The translations under genes and the position numbers were made by a program. From Gnetum montanum (Eukaryota > Streptophyta > Gnetopsida > Gnetales > Gnetaceae), in contig MNCI01000001.1 in the NCBI GenBank assembly GCA_015680685.1, positions 435,343 through 462,219 of the forward strand: 26,877 nt of DNA. Reading direction: 5' to 3'. Positions within the stretch are counted from its first letter, which is position 1. Each line of letters starts with the position of its first letter. This document shows, one piece after another, positions 20,300 to 26,877 of the stretch. The notes beneath the pieces were generated by a model, which was not told the DNA's origin, ran no database searches, and saw only the letters and a program-made list of their open reading frames with translations.

Positions 20300-21950
20300 A
20301 AATGTTTTACTGTAACCAAATCAATAGATGACTGGTAATATTTTCTAAATGCATGGATAAATGAAGGATAATTATCATAGAGTATTTGTAGAGATTCTCA
20401 CCATAAAAATAGAATGAGGAAGCCTCATTTGGATCTTCTTTAGTACATTTAGAGTAAGAGAGCTTCCCTTTACTCTTACCATCATACCTCTTTTTGTGTT
20501 CTTCTGGTGTGATTGCTTTGATTATAGCTTCAACCACCTTCCTTGAGATTAGTGATCATCTTTTTATACATCACATCCTTGACTTGATCCATGTGATGGG
20601 CCAAGTTTGTCAATGCTTTCCTCATTCTAATTTGATCTGATGCTAGAGTCTCAACTATAGTGATAGATTTAGTGGTACCTTCAACATTATTAGCCCTCTG
20701 TCTATATGATGGATCCTAATTGTACTCCTTGACTAATAGTAACTCTATTTCACAACTTGGTTAATCCTACTAGGCCTATATTGGATGGTGAAATTAAAAT
20801 CCTATAAAAGCCCTTCTTAATTTCTATGATTGTTTTAAATAATTACCTTCCATGATAGCAATGGTATTTAAGAGTGCTTTGATTGGAACCATGGACTTCT
20901 TGTGCATCTAGCCCATGACGTACATGCCCATGCACTCTCTTGTTTTCAACTTTAGCCCTTCTACAATGTGCATCAATTGATCTCTTTGGCTAAAATCATG
21001 GTTTAGACAATAGTGAGAAACTTTTAGGTACCTTTCCATGGTAATGTTCAGAGGCTCACAAGCTCCTTGCCTCCATCCAATCATCTCCTTCCATATGTTT
21101 GAAATTTAGGCATACATATAAAATTTTTGGTAGAAAATTTTAATCATGTCAACCCATCTTTGAATCAATTGAGGAGGCAAGGATTTGTACCAAGTTTTTA
21201 CATGTTTGACAAAGATGTGGGAAACAACCACAACTTTTACCAATCACTCATGATCCCTTGGAGATAATAAGAATTATTAAATACTTGCACATAGAATTTG
21301 GAATCACTAGTATACCCTTTGTATGTTGGTTCATTTGATTTTATTGTCATGAAGATGCTTCCTCATAATATGTACAACTATTAACTCATGGTAATCATCC
21401 CAGTATAACAAAGGAGAATCATCATTATCACTAGTAGGTCTAGACAAATGCAATGTTGAAACTTGAAAAGGAGATCATCAAAATGGAGTAAAGATACTTG
21501 ACTAGGAGCCTTGATGGTAGGCTAGTCCTTTGCCTTTTTTATTTACTTTAACTTCTTACTACTCATAAAAATAATTAGATGAAATGTTGTGGCCACCTTC
21601 TTTTTCTACCATTTGATCTTAAGGATCTTGCATGTACAAAGGCTCATAATCATGGATCATGGGATCATGAACCTTGTATGCTATACGTTCATCCTCTAGC
21701 CTCATATTAATTAAGGCATTAATGGGATCAATTGGTGTAGCCACAATTATGCCTCTTGAAAATCAACCATGAGCATCTCTCTAGCTTCCTTACTTATTTA
21801 AATGATAAGCTAGCATAACTGGTGGAAGGGTCTTATCCTTTTAATGCTTGAAAGTAATGAAAGGCCTTTTTCTTTTTGGTGCATTACTAAAAATCTTCTA
21901 TAGGCTTTTAGCACTATCTACCTTTTTGTTTGCATTCACAACCTACGCAA
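20300..21950 (-). pseudogene. Gag-like polyprotein, family B
   Basis: Structural protein of the element. The N-terminal segment (about 21900-21640) reads NAPKRKRPFITFKH, ATPIDPINALINMRLEDERI and HDPMIHDYEPLYMQDP. The capsid core (about 21250-20870) reads LWLFPTSLSKHVKTWYKSLP, MIKIFYQKFY and ITMERYLKVSHYCLNHDFS, aligning with LKLFPRTLIKEVENWYRSLE in family A Gag. A C-terminal segment (20537-20307) is Lys-rich (KKRYDGKSKGKLSYSKC). Stops and frameshifts are present, including one near 21120. It lies just downstream of the PBS, as gag should. No clear CCHC zinc knuckle is visible. Confidence 0.75.
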
Positions 21951-22030
21951 CAACATTAAAACACACACTTAATTTGAATAAAATTTAAAATCAATAATGT
22001 ACAAGTATTTTCAAATAATTCACCAATGCT

Positions 22031-22050
22031 CTTCCCAACAATGGTGCAAA
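22031..22050 (-). promoter_or_regulatory. Primer binding site (tRNA-Asp type), family B
   Basis: The minus strand reads TTTGCACCATTGTTGGGAAG next to the LTR end ...CCTATCA. It matches the tRNA-Asp 3' complement TGGCGCCGTTGCCGGGGA at most positions, with changes typical of decay. Confidence 0.7.
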
Positions 22051-22612
22051 TGATAGGGATCCCACTAGCTTTGGACTAATGGAATTTATCATACAAATCA
22101 TAGTGTGATCTAGTCGTAAGCTTTGAGGATGATGTTGAGTGGATTACCAAGAACACTCACATATATCATTGCATTCAAGAAATATAAAAAATATTATAAT
22201 GTATATAATACAGTTATTACCCATGTTTCCATAGTAAGAGGTAGAGAAAATATTTATGATTTTATGTTTTATAATTTTTATAGGTTTTATAATTATAAGA
22301 AACAAACAAATAATAATAAACACACACACACTACAATCCCACCTAGGGATAGGGGCAATTCTTGTATTGCAATCCCTCAAGGAATAGGTGCAACATGACA
22401 CACACAAGTATAAATAAAATGGCTCTTAGTTATAACCTTGATGGCGCAAAACTATGTCATATGGTTGTGACCTCCTTGAATAAGGTTTCATTGTTGTAGC
22501 TTATAAAAATTAGAAATGAATAAATATTTTTATGGTTTCAATGTTTTATAATTTTTTTGGTATTTTAATGTTTAAGACATCAACAATGCAAAAATGAGGA
22601 AAAACCATAAGC

Positions 22613-22618
22613 TTTATT
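22613..22618 (-). terminator. LTR polyadenylation signal AATAAA, family B right
   Basis: Minus-strand AATAAA, conserved with 13381-13386. Confidence 0.5.
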
Positions 22619-22850
22619 CACTATGCAAATACTGGACTTTGCATCAACCAAGTGAATATTGGCTACATAGGCAAGAGAGCACTCTGACAAAGCCTAGCCA
22701 GACATCTAAAAGAGGTGACTCAAAATACACACAAAATAGAGAAGGAATCACTTTCCCAATGGAGGAAGAACACTTCACATAAAACCAGATGCCAAAAAAT
22801 AAAGGAAAATGCTTGAAATTAAGTTTTTTTTGTGTGAAGCTCATCTTGGG

Positions 22851-22860
22851 TATTTATAGT
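22851..22860 (-). promoter_or_regulatory. LTR TATA box, family B right
   Basis: Minus strand ACTATAAATA, within CTATAAATACCC. The position corresponds to 13619-13628, about 470 bp inside the LTR. Confidence 0.6.
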
Positions 22861-23327
22861 TTTCACAACACAATGGCAAGGGTTCACTAATGCCCAGGCA
22901 TTAACAAAGTTCTATTAGTGCAACTAAGACTTTCCAAGACACATTAAAAGAGGCCAAGAGATAAATGTGGTCAAACCAAGGCACCAAGAGGAATGTGTTA
23001 ATGCCCCTAAGCTAATGTAGGGGGTGCACATGCATAGGGAAGTTAGCACATCCATGCCTCCAACCCTTTATCTTCATTTTCCTAGATGAAAGCTAAGATG
23101 CCAAGGAACATGTCGAAACCTTCCAAGGATCTCCAGAAAAAGCCAAAAACTTCCTGAGAAGCTTGAAACATGCACCAAACTTACAAGTGTGAACTGAAAG
23201 CCTAGGATGCAAACCTAGGAGATAGAAACCTCAACCATACACTAAACCATAAACAGAGGTTACATGACATACATCCTAAATCCAAGGCTTATAATTGAAT
23301 TTTAAAATGCTACTAGATGACTCATCA

Positions 23328-23332
23328 CTATT
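23328..23332. repeat. Target-site duplication CTATT, right
   Basis: Exact copy of 12816-12820, directly after the LTR end. Confidence 0.88.
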
Positions 23333-23836
23333 ATTGTCAAAAATATTTTAGTTAAAAAAATTAAGAGCTTTAAAGTATGTTTTGATGGCTTCTTCATCTA
23401 CACCATAATTTTAAAAAATGGGCTAGATGATTAGTATGAAAAACATTAAGAATATTCATATGTAAAGTGCAAGTATTTTCTTTAATAGAAGTGGCCTTAA
23501 TTTGATGAGAAGAAGACTTACCTTTCAAGGAGTGGGAAAATTCTAGAGAAGTTTAATCTCCTATTCAAAGTTAAGACAAAGGGGCTTGGAGATGTGCACC
23601 TCTAATGTGATAATCCTATTTGTCTAAGTTTGTTGTTTGAAATTTCAAGGAGATCATAATTATTTTAAAAGCCAAGACCTTCATGAATCCATTTTTGGGT
23701 AAAAAAAATAACATCTAAGATTAAGTTTTTTTAATCTTTGAAAGTAAGTTTATGTTAGAGAGAACTCTATTTCCATAATGCTTTGAGAAATACTAAACAT
23801 GATGAAAATTGTCATTGTACTAATTAATCTAACCAA
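23333..23836. other. AT-rich flank right of family B, no gene seen
   Basis: Continues the pre-insertion sequence interrupted at 12820. No coding frame, element end or strong repeat is recognised. Confidence 0.5.
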
Positions 23837-24190
23837 AATTCTAGTAAGATTAAGAAAATAGAATTTCAAATTGGATCAGAAGATCATAGGAAGTTGTTGC
23901 TTAAGAAAGGCTATATTAAAGACAAATATTTGGAATGATAGACAAAAATATCTGGAATGATATGATTAATTGTAGTAAATTAAATTGAATCCACCAAGAA
24001 ATACGAACTACCATAAAAAAAAATTCTAGTAAGGTTAAGAAATAAAATTTCAAATGGTGTAAAAAGATCGTATAGGAAGGAATTGCGTAAGAAAGGCTAT
24101 ATTAAAGACAAAAATACCTGGAATGATATGATTAGTTTTAGTAAATTGAATGGAATCCACCAAGAAATACGACTACGATAGAAAAACGCT
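23837..24190 (+). repeat. 185-bp imperfect tandem duplication
   Basis: AATTCTAGTAAG at 23837 recurs at 24022. Both units run through AAGAAAGGCTATATTAAAGA, CTGGAATGATATGATTA and GAATCCACCAAGAAATACGA in the same order. Unit 1 has an extra internal copy of a roughly 20-bp piece around GACAAA-ATTTGGAATGATA. Confidence 0.85.
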
Positions 24191-24293
24191 TATGAATAAT
24201 CTAGTGCAACTATTCTGAATAATTTAGCTAATCTGCAACTGGAAAATTTTTACAATCTGAAACTCAACATTTATAGTATATAAGTTCACAAAT

Positions 24294-24572
24294 AGATGCT
24301 TCTTTATTATAAACCCTAGAGGTGGTGTTCATATTGACCCACCGTTCAATTGCCGTACATGTTGATCAAAGTATATTTCATTAATAAAATATCATTTTGT
24401 GTTTTCCTTTTGCTTTTTCCAGAATCTTTCATTATAAACTCATCATTCATTCTATCTTTGTTTCTTAAAATTTTGTTGAGTAACAGGAATAGATGTTCTT
24501 TAATTATAAACCGTAGACGTGGATGTCCATCCTAACCAACCATTCAGTGCCTGTACATGTCAATCAAAATTA
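24294..24572 (+). repeat. Dispersed direct repeat of about 80 bp, 195 bp apart
   Basis: The block around ATAGATGCTTCTTTATTATA, AACCCTAGAGGTGG and GTACATGTTGATCAAA (24294-24372) is repeated at 24490-24568 as ATAGATGTTCTTTAATTATA, AACCGTAGACGTGG and GTACATGTCAATCAAA. The sequence between them is unrelated. Confidence 0.75.
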
Positions 24573-24641
24573 TCTTGATGTTTTTTCTTTAAACCTTAAC
24601 TTTACGTAAGTTTTAAAGGCCACAGGATTTATATCAATCCT

Positions 24642-24779
24642 GAACGGTATCAACGTGCAAAAATATCTATTTTATTTGAGATTACTTGAACGGTATCAAC
24701 ATGCAAAAATATCAATTTTATTTGAGATTACCCGAGCGGTATCAACATGCAAAAATATCAATGTTATTTGAGAATACTT
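24642..24779 (+). repeat. Minisatellite, 46 bp x 3
   Basis: Three consecutive units beginning GAACGGTATCAAC (24642, 24688) and GAGCGGTATCAAC (24734), each exactly 46 bp and ending in a TTTGAGATTACTT-like stretch. It ends 76 bp before the candidate exon. Confidence 0.92.
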
Positions 24780-24855
24780 GAAGATAACATTTTGTTAAAA
24801 ATTAGCCAGACTTTTAAGTATATTCATTTTAACTTATTTTCATGCTATACTGCAG

Positions 24856-24919
24856 GATAAACAGCATTCTGGAAAGATACAAAAGATGTTCTGTTCCTTA
24901 TCTTGTAAATGATGCCCAG
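24856..24919 (+). CDS. Candidate exon 2 (I region) of a MIKC-type MADS-box gene
   Basis: MIKC MADS-box proteins are plant transcription factors. The I region between the MADS and K domains helps set dimer choice. A T-rich tract and TACTGCAG acceptor precede 64 nt that end at CAG followed by a GTAAGT donor. After one leading G, the exon reads INSILERYKRCS... and ends ...VNDAQ in phase 0. S-x-x-x-L-E-R-Y-x-x-C-S followed by a short variable part ending in Gln at an exon end is typical of MIKC exon 2. One base plus whole codons fits an exon 1 ending in phase 2, as is usual in this family. Exon 1 (MADS domain) is not in the window, and no exon 3 is evident in the 1.96 kb downstream. A lone decayed exon is possible. 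The subfamily is not assigned. Confidence 0.6.
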
Positions 24920-25266
24920 GTAAGTAATAAATTTCAATAAGCTCCAATGGGTAATAATATTTAAATTTTTGCATTGCTTCCATTTTTATTATTTTGAAAC
25001 TGATTCTTTCCCAGAGATCTTTACGATTCCATGGTGTTTGCAGGTTCGTTTTCATTCATTCTGATTTCCAAATAAGTAAAGACAATTCATAATAATTAAA
25101 TTTTTTATACAACCAAACCTAACTGCGAAACTCCGTAAAGCTCACGTAAATTATCGGAAACACAAAGCGTAGCCGTAAAATACATGTTGCCTAAGCTATA
25201 AAAATCCGTCGAATATTTTATCCAAGTTAGACACTCGTAGAATGGCAGGGAATTGGACTAGATTAT
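24920..25266 (+). other. Start of intron 2 of the candidate gene, CpG-retaining
   Basis: Begins with the donor GTAAGT. Contains many CG dinucleotides near 25100-25250 compared with the surrounding elements. A second AG/GT pair near 25014-25043 (TTTCCCAG ... TTTGCAG followed by GTTCG) could bound a 29-nt segment, but it encodes nothing recognisable. Confidence 0.45.
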
Positions 25267-25383
25267 CCCTCGCCCATTTATGGGCCTAACCCATAACCAT
25301 TACAAACCATTACTGCTTTAGAAGGCCCTCGCCCATTTATGGGCTAACCCATAACCATTACAAACCATTACTGCTTTAGAAGG
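25267..25383 (+). repeat. Tandem duplication, 59 bp x 2
   Basis: CCCTCGCCCATTTATGGGC starts at 25267 and again at 25326. The units are nearly identical over 59 and 58 bp, with one C deleted in the second. Each contains the small palindrome CCCATTTATGGG. High identity implies a recent duplication. Confidence 0.93.
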
Positions 25384-26059
25384 CTAAAGATAGCCTTAGA
25401 GCATCCAATTTCCGACTTTGTGGACATTGTTGTTTACCATTTTCCGCTAGAGATGATATTAATAAAATAAGATCTAAAGGGAATAAAATTAGTTTAGGAT
25501 AACTTGGTGGGAAATAAAGCAATAACAGATAATTTTAGAAGTAAAATGACAAAATCCGCTCATTAAGCGTTGACATGTTTAAATAAAGTAATGTAATACC
25601 GAAAATATTTAATAATTAAATAAATTTATTTATGTCTAGCTATACTACTATTACTGTGTTACAAATACACAGAAAAAATTAAAGTATTTAATTTTATTTA
25701 TGCTAAAACATTGAGATCCTGGGATCGGTAGGCCAGGATATCATAAATTTTTTAGATATGTTAATTTTTAAAGAAGATATTTAAGAAAAAGTTTGGGAGT
25801 TAAAACATAGATTTAATTTAATATTTAATTTTTATAAGCTTAGAAATATTCTTTAGTACTAGTTAGTCCTTCCATGCCTAGACTATTAACATTAAGCTAA
25901 CACCTTATTAATAATATTATTTAAGATACAATAATAAATTACTTTAAATTTATATTTACTTTGATTTAATGATTGATTTGGCTGGTTAGACAATAAAAGT
26001 GGAATTTGGTATAGAGATAAGGTTATATAAGCCTACGCTTAGATGTTATTTTATAACAA
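25384..26059. other. AT-rich intronic or intergenic DNA
   Basis: No gene or clear repeat recognised. CG dinucleotides persist to about 25610, after which the sequence is very AT-rich. TTATATAAGCC near 26023-26033 looks like a TATA box but has no supported downstream gene. Confidence 0.45.
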
Positions 26060-26613
26060 GAAATGATAACCTCTCTACAAACAATTTGGCTACTTAGTTT
26101 TAATGCTTCAATCATATGATAAAATTGATAAAGATATAAAAAATAGAATTAAAGTAGAATGATCAAATGAAGATAGACTTAGTGACATCTAATGCAATAA
26201 CTCAATTCTAATAAAACTGAAGGGAAAATCTTTCAAGAGAGTAATCAAGCCTACTATATAAAAGAGGCATGAACATTAAATTATGAAAGCAGAAATGTGA
26301 ATACTTAATTAAATAGCTATTTAATATTAGAAGAAGAAATAAATTGCAAAATGCATATATTAGGGAAAGTCTTAGTGTAGTTTCTATTTGAGATAAGCTA
26401 CAAGAATGATATCTTAGATGATGTAGTTGTGTACAAAAAAGATAGATAATGAACCTATCAAAAAAAGGTTGTATTAGTATTCCAAGAAAGCCACCAAAAG
26501 AAAATAAAAATAAAATGGAAAAATTAATTGAAGATAATATGAAGAAATTGCAAGAAAATAAGGATCTACTTCTTCATAGAGATAAGGCTAGGATGACGAT
26601 GATGATGGTGATG
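26060..26613 (+). mobile_element. RTE-type LINE, 3' portion of ORF2 and tail
   Basis: The plus-strand frame near 26142-26275 reads NRIKVE, SNEDRLSDI and ILIKLKGKSFKRVIKPTI, resembling the RTE ORF2 segment downstream of RT in which LKLKGKFYRTAIRP-type sequence is conserved. Further on, KLIEDNMKKLQENKDLLLHR (26522-26580) parallels KVDMKKL...KDLALH of the copy at 11778. It ends with AAGGCTAGGATGACGATGAT and GATGGTGATG (tail 26592-26613). The HVADP/hairpin segment present in the first copy is deleted here. The 5' limit is approximate. Confidence 0.65.
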
Positions 26614-26877
26614 AAAAATAAAAAATGATAACATCAATCAAACTTTACAATTTTAAGTATTGATATTATATAATAAATTATCCTTTGCCTCCTAGTCAAA
26701 TAAATCTTCTTAACCTCATTTAACATCATTATATATGATAGGAATAAATGATAATTACATTCAATATTATAAAATTATAATTTTATTTGAACGTTAACTC
26801 AGTTACATTATTATTTTTCCACTAAACATTAATTTCATAATCATTAATAATACATGTAATGACTCTATCCTTATTTT
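26614..26877. other. AT-rich sequence to window end
   Basis: No gene recognised. The first bases after the LINE tail (AATCAAACTTTACAATTTTA) loosely resemble those after the first LINE tail (AATCAAACTTATAAACGAAA), so the two copies may share a longer 3' sequence. Confidence 0.4.

Larger units (their letters stand above)
12821..23327 (-). mobile_element. Complete LTR retrotransposon, family B, apparently non-autonomous
   Basis: A 10,507-bp element with LTRs of 1266 bp (12821-14086) and 1277 bp (22051-23327), TGAT...ATCA ends, a tRNA-Asp-type PBS inside the right LTR, a PPT inside the left LTR and a perfect 5-bp duplication. It is therefore one insertion on the minus strand. Inside are a gag-like region, a second region of unknown product, a long non-coding stretch, and a third ORF remnant with a plant-transposon-protein-like domain and coiled coil. 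I found no RT, RNase H, integrase or protease motif on either strand. About 17 of 91 LTR positions differ at the start, so it is old. Confidence 0.87.
22051..23327 (-). repeat. 5' LTR of family B
   Basis: 1277 bp, TGATAGGGATCC at the low end and CTCATCA at the high end, aligned throughout with 12821-14086. It contains the TATA box and polyadenylation signal at corresponding places. Open frames at 22123-22407 are shadows. Confidence 0.87.

Noticed and set aside
14087-22050. Hidden pol genes in family B
   Set aside because: I looked on the minus strand for FMDD, WVSP, KDHFPLPF, SDNG and YHPQ equivalents and saw none. A profile search would be needed to be certain.
24642-24779. CRISPR-like array
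   Set aside because: The units are contiguous with no unique spacers. It is a minisatellite in plant DNA.
25014-25043. A 29-nt micro-exon after the MADS-like exon
   Set aside because: It has AG and GT borders, but the encoded residues do not resemble the K-domain start expected of exon 3 and its length does not fit.
24840-25055. 71-codon minus-strand open frame over the candidate exon
   Set aside because: Antisense to a splice-bordered plus-strand exon, with no recognisable protein motif.

Overview
This is plant nuclear DNA, almost all of it old transposable elements, with one short stretch that looks like a host-gene exon. A seed plant with a large genome is likely, and a gymnosperm is my best guess. 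The reasons are Ty3/gypsy elements with tRNA-Asp-type primer sites, LTR copies that differ at roughly 18-19% of positions in the parts I aligned by hand, strong CpG depletion, RTE-type LINE 3' ends, and a probable intron longer than 24 kb. The species assignment is inference. No intact long ORF exists. All element coding regions are pseudogenes with frameshifts and stops, many of them TGG/CAG to TAG changes typical of decayed methylated DNA.

Layout. (1) 1-11777 holds a tandem of two related Ty3/gypsy copies ('family A') on the minus strand. The right copy has a 5' LTR (10901-11777), tRNA-Asp-like PBS, gag, protease, RT, RNase H, integrase, a 2 kb 3' region and a PPT. Its 3' LTR (1743-2590) also serves as the 5' LTR of a second, internally deleted copy that runs off the left edge. 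(2) 11778-12820 is a patchwork: an RTE LINE 3' end, a 175 bp fold-back MITE, two tRNA-derived SINE-like units and unassigned AT-rich DNA. (3) 12821-23327 is a complete 10.5 kb LTR element ('family B'), also on the minus strand, bounded by a perfect CTATT target-site duplication. It has gag-like and other ORF remnants but no protease, RT or integrase that I can find, so it looks non-autonomous. It shares PBS type, PPT context and LTR end sequence with family A, which suggests it was mobilised by A-like enzymes. A 266 bp perfect inverted repeat bounded by single Ns inside it is probably an assembly artefact. (4) 23333-26877 is host-like AT-rich DNA with several short tandem repeats, a CpG-retaining island at about 24600-25560, a 64-nt candidate exon 2 of a MIKC-type MADS-box gene (24856-24919, plus strand), and a second RTE LINE 3' end.

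Taken together, the window may be intron 1 and the start of intron 2 of a MADS-box gene. Intron 1 would be swollen by LTR elements, all antisense to the exon. There are no bacterial-type genes, CRISPR arrays, or rRNA or tRNA genes.
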